Source: Xanthomonas sp. (lineage in GTDB: Bacteria; Pseudomonadota; Gammaproteobacteria; Xanthomonadales; Xanthomonadaceae). Taken from it: a stretch of 64,000 nucleotides of DNA. The position numbers and the translations under genes are program-made. Where the stretch lies: contig NZ_JAFIWC010000003.1 of assembly GCF_017163755.1 (NCBI RefSeq), positions 148,370-212,369 on the forward strand. The letters are read 5' to 3'. This document shows, piece by piece, positions 46,274 to 54,934 of this stretch. Position 1 is the stretch's first letter. Each line of letters opens with the position of its first letter. Under the pieces are notes generated by a model. That model ran no database searches, was not told where the DNA came from, and was given only the letters and a program-made list of their open reading frames with translations.

Positions 46274-47929
46274 CTACGCCTCGCAACCGGCGAACAGGTC
46301 GCGCGCCGGATCGTAGACCCGGGTCCTGACCTGCATCAGGCCCAGCACCGACGGGAACAGGTTGTCCTGGTCGGCACGCTGGCGCGCGCGCGCCCGCAGG
46401 CACGACAGGTCCAGCCTGCGCTCGCGCGCGAAGTCCTGCGAGAACCACATCACCATCGGCACGTGGGTCTGCTCCTGCGGCGCGATCGCGTACGGCACCC
46501 CGTGCAGGTACAGGCCCTTTTCGCCGAGCGATTCGCCGTGGTCGGACAGGTAGACCATCGCCGTGGCGTAGTCGGGCATCGCCTCCAGCGTGGCGATGGT
46601 GCGCGCCAGCAGGTGGTCGGTGTACAGCAGCGCGTTGTCGTAGGCGTTGGTGATCTGCTCGCGGCTGCAGTCGCCCAGGTCGGCGGTGAGGCAGGGCGGG
46701 CCGAAGCGGTCGAACCCGGCCGGATAGCGCTGGAAGTAGCTCGGCCCGTGGTTGCCGAGCTGGTGCAGCACCACGACCCGGTCGCCCGGCCTGGCGCGGA
46801 CCTGCGCGGCGAGATCGGCGAGCAGGATCTCGTCCATGCAGCGGCCGTCCTTGCACAGCGCCGGGTCGCGCGCATCGTCCAGGCGCTGGATCGCCAGCCC
46901 GTCGCACACGCCCTTGCAGCCGGACTGGTTGTCGCGCCACAGCGTGGCGATGCCGGCGTGCTCGAGCACGTGCAGCAGCGACTGGTGCTTGCGGATGTCG
47001 TCCTCGTTGTAGTCGTGGCGGCCGAACGGCGAGAACATGCACGGCACCGACACTTCGGTGCTGGTGCCGCACGAATGCATGTCGGGGAAGTTGATCACGC
47101 CCAGTTGCGCCAGTTCCGGCGTGGTCTGGCGGACGTAGCCGTTCAAGCCCCAGTTCTGCGCGCGCGCGGTTTCGCCCAGCACCACCACCAGCAGCCGCGG
47201 CTTGGTCCCGGCGGCGCGCGGGGCGGCGGTCGCGTCGTGCTCGACCGGCAGCTTCGGCGCCTTGCCCGCCGGGCTGGCCGATTTCAGGTTCTGCCGCAAC
47301 GCCACCAGGTAGTTGATCGGCGTGGCGAGGTAGCGCACCTCGCGATGGTTGCGCATCAGCGCCGAGATGTCCTGGAACGACAGCATCGCCCCGGCCGCGC
47401 CGAGCGCCAGCATCGCCAGCAGGAAGCCGGCGCGCAGCGCCAGCGCCTTGCCGGCGCTGCGCCGGGTCAGCCGCAGCCGCCACAGCACCGCGATCGGCAG
47501 CGCGGCATAGAACAGCAGCGGCGCGATCAGCGCCGGGGTCAGCAGTTCGCGCGATTCCTTGTGGTCGGTGGCGAGCACGTTGCGCAGCATGTCCGCGTCC
47601 AGGTAGACGCTGTAGCTGTTCATGTAGTGCGCGGCGAACGCGGTGGTGACCAGCAACACGGTCAGCAGCGGCTTGGCGGCGCCGCGCCACAGCAGCAGGC
47701 CGAGCAACAGGCCGTGCACCGACACCAGCAGCATGAACAGCGACAGGCCCAGTTTCAGGTCGCCGACATGGCCGCCCATCGCGCTGCGCCAGAACATCCC
47801 GTTGCAGGCCAAGGCGAAGAACACGCTCGCGGCCAGCGCCAGCGCCTCGTTGCTCAGCCGCGGGCGGATGGCCCACCACTGGGCCTTGCCGGCGGCGATC
47901 GCCGGCGGCGTCGGCAGCGACGCGCTCAT
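46274..47929 (-). CDS. eptA: lipid A phosphoethanolamine transferase (EptA type)
   Basis: A 551-residue inner-membrane enzyme with five N-terminal spans (about residues 30-185) and a periplasmic sulfatase-fold domain. Zinc and nucleophile residues: E253-T254 (LGETARAQNW), HQLGNHGPSY and YLSDHGESLGE. The disulfide-rich segments (CGTSTEVSVPCMF, CKGVCDGL, CKDGRCMDE) match the EptA/MCR group. It would add phosphoethanolamine to lipid A and so lower binding of cationic peptides. Its ATG overlaps the PAP2 stop by 4 bp; expression probably follows the divergent ColRS-like system. Confidence 0.92.
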   Translation of the reverse strand: MSASLPTPPAIAAGKAQWWAIRPRLSNEALALAASVFFALACNGMFWRSAMGGHVGDLKLGLSLFMLLVSVHGLLLGLLLWRGAAKPLLTVLLVTTAFAAHYMNSYSVYLDADMLRNVLATDHKESRELLTPALIAPLLFYAALPIAVLWRLRLTRRSAGKALALRAGFLLAMLALGAAGAMLSFQDISALMRNHREVRYLATPINYLVALRQNLKSASPAGKAPKLPVEHDATAAPRAAGTKPRLLVVVLGETARAQNWGLNGYVRQTTPELAQLGVINFPDMHSCGTSTEVSVPCMFSPFGRHDYNEDDIRKHQSLLHVLEHAGIATLWRDNQSGCKGVCDGLAIQRLDDARDPALCKDGRCMDEILLADLAAQVRARPGDRVVVLHQLGNHGPSYFQRYPAGFDRFGPPCLTADLGDCSREQITNAYDNALLYTDHLLARTIATLEAMPDYATAMVYLSDHGESLGEKGLYLHGVPYAIAPQEQTHVPMVMWFSQDFARERRLDLSCLRARARQRADQDNLFPSVLGLMQVRTRVYDPARDLFAGCEA

Positions 47930-48774
47930 GCGCGATCCACCGTTGCCGACGTTGCCGACGTTGCCGGAACCGGCACGAGCGCGCCGCGCGTCGGCCACAG
48001 CAGCGCGCGGTACAGGCCCAGCGCCACCATCCAGCACGCGGCCAGCGTCCACAGGTCGTGCGACAGGAAATGCGCGCCGCGCAGCTGCTGGCCCAGGCCG
48101 AACAGCAGCCCGGCGCCGAGCCCGACCGCCAGCGCCGGCCAGCGCCAGGACGGCTTCAGCGCCAGCGCGAAGAAGTACAGCGCCACCCAGGCATAGCCGG
48201 CACTGGCATGCCCGGCCGGAAAGCAGGCCGCATGCGGCATGCCGGCCGGGCGCGGTTCGAACAGGCCGACGAAGGCGCGGTTGCCGCCGTAGCGGACCAG
48301 GTCCCATGGGCAGTCCATGCCGGTGAACGACTTCAGCAGCGACACCACGCCGGTGCCCAGCGCCACCGACGACGCCAGGTACAGCAGCGGCAGCCGGTAG
48401 CGCCGGCGGTCGGCGCGGCGCCAGGCCCAGGCCGCCAGGCCGGCGGTCACCCCCCAGGCCACGGTGCTCAGCAGCTTGCCGTCGTGGTGGATCAGGCCCT
48501 GGGTCAACGCCGCGTCCTTCAGCGCCCAGTGCCCGCCTTCCCACCGGTACAGCAGATCGGCGAACCGGAAGTCGCCGCCCAGGCCCATCAGCGCCGCGCT
48601 GGCCAGCAGCGCCAGCGCCAGCGGCAGCCACAGGTGCGACAGGTAGAAGCCTCGGGCCGGGTGCGCGCCGGCCACGGACGGACCGCCCGGGTACGGAGCG
48701 CTGCTTTCAGGAAGTGTGCCGACGGCGGCGTGCGGGGCAAAGGTCATGGACCGGGTCTCAGGGCTGGCTTGCAT
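47926..48774 (-). CDS. PAP2-family phosphatase, partner of EptA
   Basis: A protein of about 282 residues with six membrane spans and the three PAP2 motifs: LLKSFTGMDCPWDL, PAGHASAGYAW and RGAHFLSHDLWTL. Ser of the usual PSGH is replaced by Ala (PAGH), which occurs in this subgroup. It probably removes phosphate from lipid A or undecaprenyl/phosphatidyl substrates, preparing or recycling for phosphoethanolamine addition. Starts at 48774 (MQASPETRS) and 48747 (MTFAPHA) are both possible; neither has a strong Shine-Dalgarno. It is first in the operon with eptA. Confidence 0.85.
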   Translation of the reverse strand: MQASPETRSMTFAPHAAVGTLPESSAPYPGGPSVAGAHPARGFYLSHLWLPLALALLASAALMGLGGDFRFADLLYRWEGGHWALKDAALTQGLIHHDGKLLSTVAWGVTAGLAAWAWRRADRRRYRLPLLYLASSVALGTGVVSLLKSFTGMDCPWDLVRYGGNRAFVGLFEPRPAGMPHAACFPAGHASAGYAWVALYFFALALKPSWRWPALAVGLGAGLLFGLGQQLRGAHFLSHDLWTLAACWMVALGLYRALLWPTRGALVPVPATSATSATVDRA

Positions 48775-49176
48775 AGGCGTGCGAGGTGCACGTGGGTACC
48801 GAAAAGCCGAACATGGCGCGCAGTGCAGCTGGCTTGCGCCGCTCGCCGCGCTGCCGGGCGCCACGACCTGCGGCGGCGCGCCCGCGCGCCTTGGACGCCT
48901 GCGCCCAGGCGGACGGAACGGGCAGGCGGCCTGTGCCATTGCACGGACGACGGAGCGGAACCTGGGCGGTGGCGACGCGGCAATGGTGTCGCCGCCGATG
49001 TCGGAGAGCGGTCGGATTCGGCGCGCCGGGGCGGTGCCGCTTCAGCCGCCGTTGCCGCCGCGGGAGCGGCGCCCACGACCGGGGGCCGCGTCGGCGGGCC
49101 GCATTCCGACCGCGTTCCGACATGCATCCGCTAGCATGGAGCCTTCCGGCCGTCCCGGACTGCGAGTGAACTGCCC
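48775..49176. other. divergent intergenic region between PAP2/eptA and colRS
   Basis: About 400 bp of very GC-rich DNA with no gene. It must hold the promoters of both operons, but I see no convincing -35/-10 or a clear direct-repeat operator for the response regulator. Confidence 0.4.
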
Positions 49177-49878
49177 ATGCGGCTGCTGGTGATCGAAGAC
49201 AACCGGAACCTGGTGGCGAACCTGTTCGATTACTTCGAGGTGCGCGGGCACACGCTGGATGCGGCCCCGGACGGCGTCACCGGGCTGCACCTGGCCACCA
49301 CCCAGCGCTACGACGCGGTGATCCTGGACTGGATGCTGCCGCGGCTGGACGGGCGCGAGGTGCTGCGCGCGCTGCGCGAGGACCACCACGCCGAGGTGCC
49401 GGTGATCATGCTGACCGCGCGCGACGAGCTGCCGGACAAGATCGCCGGCTTCCGTGCCGGTGCCGACGACTACCTGACCAAGCCGTTCGCGCTGCCCGAG
49501 CTGGAGGTGCGGCTGGAGGCACTGCTGCTGCGCGCCAACGGCCGCGGCCGCAGCAAGTTGCTGTGCGTCGGCGACCTGCAACTGGACATGGCCACGCTGG
49601 AGGCCAGCCGCGGCGGCCGCCCGCTGCACCTGTACCCGGCCTGCCGCAAGCTGCTGGAAGTGCTGATGCAGGCCAGCCCGGCGGCGGTCACCCGCGATCG
49701 CCTGGAGCACGCGCTGTGGGGCGACGATCCGCCCGACGGCGACATGCTGCGCTCGCATATCTACGACCTGCGGCGCAGCGTCGACGGGCCGTTCGCGACC
49801 AAGCTGATCCACACCCTGCCGCGGGTCGGCTACCGGCTGGCGCTGCCCAGCGCGCACGAGCGCGAACATGGCGCGTAG
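49177..49878 (+). CDS. colR: OmpR-type response regulator, ColR-like
   Basis: A 233-residue regulator: receiver domain with phospho-acceptor Asp51 (VILDWMLPRLDGREVL), Thr and Lys of the switch (MLTARDELPDKI, YLTKPFALPELEVR), then an OmpR winged helix (LEVLMQASPAAVTRDRLEHA, MLRSHIYDLRRSVDGPF, LIHTLPRVGYRL). The opening MRLLVIEDNRNLVANLFDYF resembles ColR of xanthomonads and pseudomonads as I know it, and ColRS is known to govern envelope genes including eptA and PAP2 types. The symbol rests on this likeness and on the neighbours. The kinase gene starts inside its last codons (11-bp overlap). Confidence 0.8.
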   Translation: MRLLVIEDNRNLVANLFDYFEVRGHTLDAAPDGVTGLHLATTQRYDAVILDWMLPRLDGREVLRALREDHHAEVPVIMLTARDELPDKIAGFRAGADDYLTKPFALPELEVRLEALLLRANGRGRSKLLCVGDLQLDMATLEASRGGRPLHLYPACRKLLEVLMQASPAAVTRDRLEHALWGDDPPDGDMLRSHIYDLRRSVDGPFATKLIHTLPRVGYRLALPSAHEREHGA

Positions 49879-51160
49879 GATGGGTTTGCGCCGCCGCATC
49901 ACCCTGTGGCTGGTCGGCTACGCGGCGCTGCTGTCGCTGACGGTGTTCGTGCACGGCTACATCGTCAACGACCAGGCCGAGCAGCTGACCTGGCGCTCGC
50001 TGCTGAGTTCGGAGCTGGACCATTTCCTCGCGCGCAGCGCGCTGGACCCGGACTATCGCTGGATCGACACCAGCACGGTCAGCCTCTACGGCGACGAAGG
50101 CGGGCAACCGCTGCCGCCGGCGGTGGCGGCGCTGCCGCCCGGCCTGCACGACGACGTGCCGCTGGACGGGCGCGACAAGGTGGTGCTGGTGCAGCAGGTG
50201 CGCGGGCGCCGGCTGGCGCTGGCGCTGGACATCACCGAACTGCAGCGGCACGAGGACAATCTGGCGGTATGGATGCTGCTGTCCAATGTGGTGGCGGTGC
50301 TGCTGCTCGGCGCGCTGGTGGCGTGGGGCCTGGGCCGGGTGGTGAAGCCGCTCAGCGACATGGCCGAGCGCATCGGCCGGTTGCGCCCGGACCGGCCCGG
50401 GCAACGCATCGAGGTGGACGCGCGCGCCAGCGCCGAGCAGGTGGTCATCGCCGACGCGCTGAACGACTACCTGCTGCGCAACGACCTGTTCGTCGAGCGC
50501 GAGCGCGCCTTCATCGACAGCGCCAGCCACGAGCTGCGCACGCCGGTCGCGGTGATCGGCGGCGCCGCCGAACTGGCGCTGGAGCAGGCGGACACGCCGC
50601 CCAGCACGCGCAACCAGCTGCTGCGCATCCGCCGCACCGCCGCCGGCGTGGAGCAGCTGATCTCGCTGCTGCTGGTGCTGGCCAAGGACCCGGCGCGGCT
50701 GGCGCGCGGCAGCGATCTGGTGCGGCTGGACCAGCTGCTGCCGGACATCGTCGAGGACCATCGCCACCTGTGCGCGGACAAGCGCCTGGAACTGGCGCTG
50801 GCGCCGCTGCCGGCGTGCCAGGTGCTGGCGCCGGTGGCGATCGTGCAGGCGGCGATCGGCAACCTGTTGCGCAACGCGATCGAGAACAGCGACCAGGGCC
50901 GCATCCATGTCGCGATGCCGGCGCCGGGCGTGGTCCGCATCGACGATCCCGGCCACGGCATGTCGCCGGAGGAGATCAGCGCGGTCTATGCGCGCATGGC
51001 CCGCGGCGGCAGCCGCGAGGGCAGCGGCATCGGCCTGGACCTGATCGCGCGGCTGTGCGAACACCTGGGCTGGGCGCTGCAGCTGGAGTCCATCGCCGGC
51101 CAGGGCACGCGCGCGACGCTGGACCTGAGCTCGGCATTGAAGGAGGGCGGCGCGGTGTGA
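49868..51160 (+). CDS. colS: sensor histidine kinase, ColS-like
   Basis: A 430-residue kinase with two membrane spans (about 12-30 and 135-157) around a periplasmic domain of about 100 residues rich in Asp and Glu. A HAMP-like linker follows, then the H-box SASHELRTPVAVIGG, the N-box LLRNAIENSDQG and the G-boxes DDPGHGMSPEE and GSGIGLDLIARL. The ExxE metal motif reported for ColS of Pseudomonas is not obvious in the periplasmic part, so the stimulus may differ. It overlaps the regulator gene by 11 bp. Downstream lies the REP array at 51219-51629. Confidence 0.82.
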   Translation: MARRMGLRRRITLWLVGYAALLSLTVFVHGYIVNDQAEQLTWRSLLSSELDHFLARSALDPDYRWIDTSTVSLYGDEGGQPLPPAVAALPPGLHDDVPLDGRDKVVLVQQVRGRRLALALDITELQRHEDNLAVWMLLSNVVAVLLLGALVAWGLGRVVKPLSDMAERIGRLRPDRPGQRIEVDARASAEQVVIADALNDYLLRNDLFVERERAFIDSASHELRTPVAVIGGAAELALEQADTPPSTRNQLLRIRRTAAGVEQLISLLLVLAKDPARLARGSDLVRLDQLLPDIVEDHRHLCADKRLELALAPLPACQVLAPVAIVQAAIGNLLRNAIENSDQGRIHVAMPAPGVVRIDDPGHGMSPEEISAVYARMARGGSREGSGIGLDLIARLCEHLGWALQLESIAGQGTRATLDLSSALKEGGAV

Positions 51161-51218
51161 GGGACGAGTGCGGCGGCGTCGCTGCGGCCGGAGAAGCTTC
51201 GCGGCTGGCGGTTGCATT

Positions 51219-51629
51219 GCAGGAGGGCTTCAGCCCCGACGGTTCCGCAGCCGGAAAGATCGCCGCTTCGTTCGTCGCGACTGAAGTCGCTCCCACAGGG
51301 ACTTGCGGGGGCGTGTTGGGTGCACTGTAGGAGGGGCTTTAGCCCCGACAGCATCCGAAGCCGGGAAGCTCGCCGCTTCCGCTCGTCGCGACTGAAGTCG
51401 CTCCCACAGGGACTTGCGGGGGCGTGTTGGGTGCACTGTAGGAGGGGCTTCAGCCCCGACAGCATCCGAAGCCGGGAAGTTTGCCGCTCCGCTCGTCGCG
51501 ACCGAAGCCGCTCCTGCAGGGACTTGCGGGGGCGTGCTGGGTGCACTGTGGGAGGGGCTTCAGCCCCGACAGCGCGAGGTATCCGAAGGTCCAGCGCTTC
51601 GTCGTTCGCAGCCGAAGCCGCTCCTGCAG
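51219..51629. repeat. array of four SMAG/REP-like dimers, ~110-bp period
   Basis: Head elements of type GTAGGAGGGGCTTCAGCC (51219, 51327, 51438 and 51548) alternate with partners of type TCGCGACTGAAGTCGCTCC (about 51276, 51386, 51496 and 51603). Spacing between like elements is 108-111 bp and the DNA between them is also conserved (GGGACTTGCGGGGGCGTG, then TTGGGTGCACT), so whole dimers were duplicated. Divergence rises to the right: the last pair has lost much of the linker. The array separates colS from the convergent HEACH gene. Confidence 0.9.
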
Positions 51630-51681
51630 CAAGCGCAGGGATGCTGGCCGGTGCACGGTGGATGCAGGGGCCCGCCGATCA

Positions 51682-52203
51682 TCAGCCCCGATCCGGCAAC
51701 AGCCCCCGCTGCTGCAGCCAGGCGCGCGCGTCCTCGGCGTCCTGCTCGAACCATGCGCGGGTGGAGCCCAGCCGGTAGCTGTAGCCCCAGGCGTCCATGT
51801 CCGCCATCAGCCGCGCGCTGCCGACCCCGGGCAGCGCGTCGGCGAGCAGGATCTGCAGGTAGCAGGTGGCGTCCTCTTCCTCGACCGAATCGGTGGCGTC
51901 GGTGTGCACCGCCGCGCGCCGTTCCGGCGGCAACACGATCAGGTGGCAGGCCTCGTGCAGCATCGAATGCACCGGCGTGTCGTCGCGCACGTAGACGTCG
52001 CTGGCGATCACCCCGGCTTCCGGTTCGCCCCAGTAGCTGCCGGGGATCGCGGCGCCGTCGGCGATCCGGTGCAGCGCCAGCCCGTAAGCGGCCAGCAGCG
52101 CGCGCGGCGCGTCCAGGCCGATGTCGCGCAGCGTGAGCACGGCGTCCGCGGCAGCAGGGGCGAGGTCGGCGGTTGCGGCGGCGATGGGCATGGGTTCGGG
52201 CAT
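51682..52203 (-). CDS. putative HEACH-motif metallopeptidase-like protein
   Basis: A 173-residue cytoplasmic protein. The motif MLHEACHLIVLPPERR carries an HExxH zinc site (HEACH), followed about 25 residues later by the acidic VEEEDATCYLQILLADALPG, where a third ligand Glu could sit, giving a gluzincin-like arrangement. The end MADMDAWGYSYRLGSTRAWF is Trp/Tyr-rich. I do not recognise a named family. The start is uncertain (52203 or 52191; no clear Shine-Dalgarno). It lies just downstream of minE on the same strand, after about 130 bp. Confidence 0.65.
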   Translation of the reverse strand: MPEPMPIAAATADLAPAAADAVLTLRDIGLDAPRALLAAYGLALHRIADGAAIPGSYWGEPEAGVIASDVYVRDDTPVHSMLHEACHLIVLPPERRAAVHTDATDSVEEEDATCYLQILLADALPGVGSARLMADMDAWGYSYRLGSTRAWFEQDAEDARAWLQQRGLLPDRG

Positions 52204-52336
52204 GGGCGAGGGGCGGCGCAACGGCGAAGCGAGCGGCGCGCTGCCGTGCGCGCCTGCGGGTTCGCCGCAGGACGCAGGACGCGCCCGTCGCTGGATGGCG
52301 AGGTCGGCGGCCCTGGCGCAGCGGCCGCCGCCGGGG

Positions 52337-52594
52337 TCAGGGCGTGGGCCCTTCCGGCAGCGCCACCGAGATGTCGAGCACGTCGTGTTCGCCATCCTTG
52401 ACCAGGTCCACCTTCACCGCGTCGGCGTCGATGTTGACGTACTTCTTGATCACTTCCAGCAGCTCGCGCTGCAGCAGCGGCAGGTAGTCGGGGCCGCCGC
52501 GATGGTTGCGTTCCTGCGCGATGATGATCTGCAGGCGGTTCTTCGCCGTCTCGGCGGTGTTCTTCTTGGTCTTGAGGAAGTCGAACAGTCCCAT
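52337..52594 (-). CDS. minE: cell-division topological specificity factor MinE
   Basis: An 85-residue protein that drives MinD off the membrane and sets up the pole-to-pole Min wave. [20 protein letters not shown] is the membrane-targeting and anti-MinCD helix; the C-terminal dimer domain holds [20 protein letters not shown]. Start at 52594, two bases after the minD stop, with GGAGG inside the minD end; the GTG at 52600 is an alternative two codons up. Confidence 0.97.
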   Translation of the reverse strand: MGLFDFLKTKKNTAETAKNRLQIIIAQERNHRGGPDYLPLLQRELLEVIKKYVNIDADAVKVDLVKDGEHDVLDISVALPEGPTP

Positions 52595-52596
52595 GC

Positions 52597-53406
52597 TCAC
52601 CCTCCGAACAACTTGCTGAAGAAGCCCTTCTTCTCCACGGAGATGAAGCGCATGGGGCGTTCCTCGCCGAGGATGCGGCCCACGGCGTCGTCGTAGGCCT
52701 GGCCGGCCGGGGATTCGCCGTCCAGGATCACCGGCTCGCCCTTGTTGGAGGCGTTGAGCACGTCGCCGGACTCGGGGATCACGCCGATCGCCTTCAGCCC
52801 GAGCACCTCCTCCACGTCGGTGATGCTGAGCATCTCGCCGGTTTCCACGCGCGAGGGGCTGTAGCGGGTCAGCAGCAGGAACGCCGGCAGGTCCTTGCCG
52901 TTCTCGGCCTTCTGGGTCTTGGAGTCGAGCAGGCCGAGGATGCGGTCGGAGTCGCGCACCGAGGACACTTCCGGATTGACCACCACCACCGCGCGGTCGG
53001 CGAAGTACATCGCCAGGAACGCGCCCTTCTCGATGCCGGCCGGCGAATCGCAGACGATGTAGTCGAAGCCTTCGGCGGCCAGGTCCTTGAGCACCTTCTC
53101 CACGCCTTCCTGGGTCAGCGCGTCCTTGTCGCGGGTCTGCGAGGCGGCCAGCACGAACAGGTTGTCGAAGCGCTTGTCCTTGATCAGCGCCTGCTTCAGC
53201 GTGGCCTCGCTGTGCACCACGTTGACGAAGTCGTACACCACCCGGCGCTCGCAGCCCATGATCAGGTCGAGGTTGCGCAGGCCCACGTCGAAGTCGATCA
53301 CGGCGACCTTCTTGCCGCGTCGCGCCAGCCCGCAGGCCAGGCTCGCGCTGGTGGTGGTCTTGCCGACGCCGCCCTTGCCGGAGGTGACTACGATAATTTC
53401 AGCCAA
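52597..53406 (-). CDS. minD: septum-site-determining ATPase MinD
   Basis: A 269-residue ParA-type ATPase. Deviant Walker [17 protein letters not shown], switch [23 protein letters not shown], and the C-terminal amphipathic membrane anchor [13 protein letters not shown]. With ATP it binds the inner membrane and recruits MinC, keeping FtsZ rings away from poles. Gap of 36 bp after minC and 2 bp before minE. All hallmarks intact. Confidence 0.98.
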   Translation of the reverse strand: MAEIIVVTSGKGGVGKTTTSASLACGLARRGKKVAVIDFDVGLRNLDLIMGCERRVVYDFVNVVHSEATLKQALIKDKRFDNLFVLAASQTRDKDALTQEGVEKVLKDLAAEGFDYIVCDSPAGIEKGAFLAMYFADRAVVVVNPEVSSVRDSDRILGLLDSKTQKAENGKDLPAFLLLTRYSPSRVETGEMLSITDVEEVLGLKAIGVIPESGDVLNASNKGEPVILDGESPAGQAYDDAVGRILGEERPMRFISVEKKGFFSKLFGG

Positions 53407-53442
53407 AGGAATGTCTCCTGATACGTTCGTGGAAGGGCCGCG

Positions 53443-54195
53443 TCACTCTTGCGCGGCGATCTTGATCTGGTCCTGCTCCAGCCAGACCTGGACGGCCTTG
53501 CCACGCAGTTCCTTGGGAATATCGTCCAGCACCTTGTAGTGGCCGGCAATGGCGACCAGTTCGGCGTGGAAGTCGCGGCAGAAGATCCGCGCCTCGGTAT
53601 TGCCCTGGGCGCCGGCCAGGGCGCGGCCGCGCAGGGTACCGTAGATATGGATGCTGCCGTCGGAGATCACCTCGGCGCCGGCGCCGACCGTGGCGACCAC
53701 GGTCAGGTCGCAGTTCTCGGCGTACAGCTGCTGGCCCGAGCGCACCGCGGTCTTCTGCAGCCGGCCCGGCTGCGGTCGCGCGGCCGGGGCGGGCGGCGGC
53801 GGGGGCGGCGACACCGGCGCCGGCGCGGCGGCCGGCGCGCCGCCGTCGATGCGCTCGTACTGGGCGCGGAACTTGGCCAGCAGCGGCAGGCCGAGCTGCT
53901 CGGACAACGCCTCGATCTCGCGGGTGCCGTAGGCCAGCGCCACCGGCAGCACGCCGGCCTCGCGCAGGCCTTCGAGCAGCGCGCGCGCGGTGGCGGTGTC
54001 CGGCGCCTGCGCCAGCCCGCCGAAATCGATGATCACCGCGGCGCGGCCGAACAGCTTGGGCGCGCGCTGCACGCGCTCGCGCATCTCCTGGGTCAGCCGC
54101 GGCACGTCCAGGGTGCGCACGCGCAGGTTGGCGATGCCGACCTGGCCGATCTTCAGTTCGCCGGCCTGTTCGTAGTCCAGATTCACCGTCGACAC
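53443..54195 (-). CDS. minC: septum-site-determining protein MinC
   Basis: A 250-residue FtsZ antagonist. The N-terminal domain (about 1-105: VNLDYEQAGELKIGQVGIAN, later PKLFGRAAVIIDFGGL) blocks FtsZ; a Pro-rich linker of about 30 residues (SPPPPPPAPAARPQP) follows; the C-terminal beta-helix (VRSGQQLYAENCDLTVVATV, GSIHIYGTLRGRALAGAQGN) binds MinD. I chose the GTG start at 54195 (VSTVNLDYEQ) by likeness to other xanthomonad MinC proteins; a second GTG lies at 54186. It begins 2 bp after the GNAT stop. Confidence 0.95.
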   Translation of the reverse strand: MSTVNLDYEQAGELKIGQVGIANLRVRTLDVPRLTQEMRERVQRAPKLFGRAAVIIDFGGLAQAPDTATARALLEGLREAGVLPVALAYGTREIEALSEQLGLPLLAKFRAQYERIDGGAPAAAPAPVSPPPPPPAPAARPQPGRLQKTAVRSGQQLYAENCDLTVVATVGAGAEVISDGSIHIYGTLRGRALAGAQGNTEARIFCRDFHAELVAIAGHYKVLDDIPKELRGKAVQVWLEQDQIKIAAQE

Positions 54196-54197
54196 GC

Positions 54198-54797
54198 TCA
54201 GGTACCCGTCGGGCGCGGCGCGCGCAGCTGCTGCAGGCGGCGGGCATGGCCGACCCAGGGCAGGTCGGGGAGCTGGTCGCCGTAGGTCTCGCGGACCCAG
54301 GCGTAACTGCACAGATCCTTCAACAGCATGCTGGCGCGCACCTCCACTTCGTTCATGGTGTTCTGGCCGACTTCGCGGAAACCGAAGCTGCCATGGAACA
54401 GCAGCGCCGCGTCGGCGCCGTGGTCGAGGAAAACCTCGCAGGCCAGCTGCGGGTAGCGCAGCTCGGCATAGCTCTGCACGTCGGCGTAGAAGGCGCGGCC
54501 GACGCCGCCGCCGCGGCGGCGGCTGGCCACCACGATGCGGTCGATATAGAAGAATTTCGGGTAGCGCTCGCGGAACCAGGCGAAATTGCTGCTGTCGTGG
54601 TCGCCGTCGTCGCCGAAGCCGACCAGGAAACCGGCCAGGTTGCCGTCGCGCTCGGCGACGCGGAAGTACTCGGCGGTCTCGTAGAAGCGGTGCAGCTTGG
54701 CTTGATCCAGCGGCAGGATCGCCAGTCCGGCGTTGTTGTTCAGGGCCAGGACGGAATCGAGCTCGTGCTCGCGCACGTCGCGGATGACGATCGACAT
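54198..54797 (-). CDS. GNAT acetyltransferase at the head of the min operon
   Basis: A 199-residue GNAT-fold protein: RDVREHELDSVLALNNNAGL at the N-terminus, then YIDRIVVASRRRGGGVGRAF with the acetyl-CoA R/Q-x-x-G-x-G/A pattern, and HGSFGFREVGQ. The N-terminal pattern LNNNAG is typical of a small GNAT group with unknown substrate. Start 54797 has GGAG 5 nt upstream. Only 2 bp lie between its stop and the minC GTG, so it is cotranscribed with minCDE, possibly linking acetyl-CoA or protein acetylation to division. Confidence 0.87.
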   Translation of the reverse strand: MSIVIRDVREHELDSVLALNNNAGLAILPLDQAKLHRFYETAEYFRVAERDGNLAGFLVGFGDDGDHDSSNFAWFRERYPKFFYIDRIVVASRRRGGGVGRAFYADVQSYAELRYPQLACEVFLDHGADAALLFHGSFGFREVGQNTMNEVEVRASMLLKDLCSYAWVRETYGDQLPDLPWVGHARRLQQLRAPRPTGT

Positions 54798-54934
54798 TGG
54801 GACTCCGTTGCTCATGCGCGCGGCCAGATGCGGACCGCCGGCGGGATTATCGCACGCGGGGGACGGGGCGGCGAGCCGCACAGGCATGACTTCCGTGGGA
54901 GTGCAATGCGCGCCGTTCATCCTAAGATGCGTGC

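Noticed and set aside
43980..47879. A 1299-codon reverse-strand frame overlapping the peptidase and eptA genes
   Set aside because: Overlaps two well-supported genes in a different frame and has shadow composition.
51219..51629. Regular ~110-bp repeats considered as a CRISPR array
   Set aside because: Repeats are palindromic REP dimers with conserved linkers; there are no unique spacers of constant short length and no cas genes.
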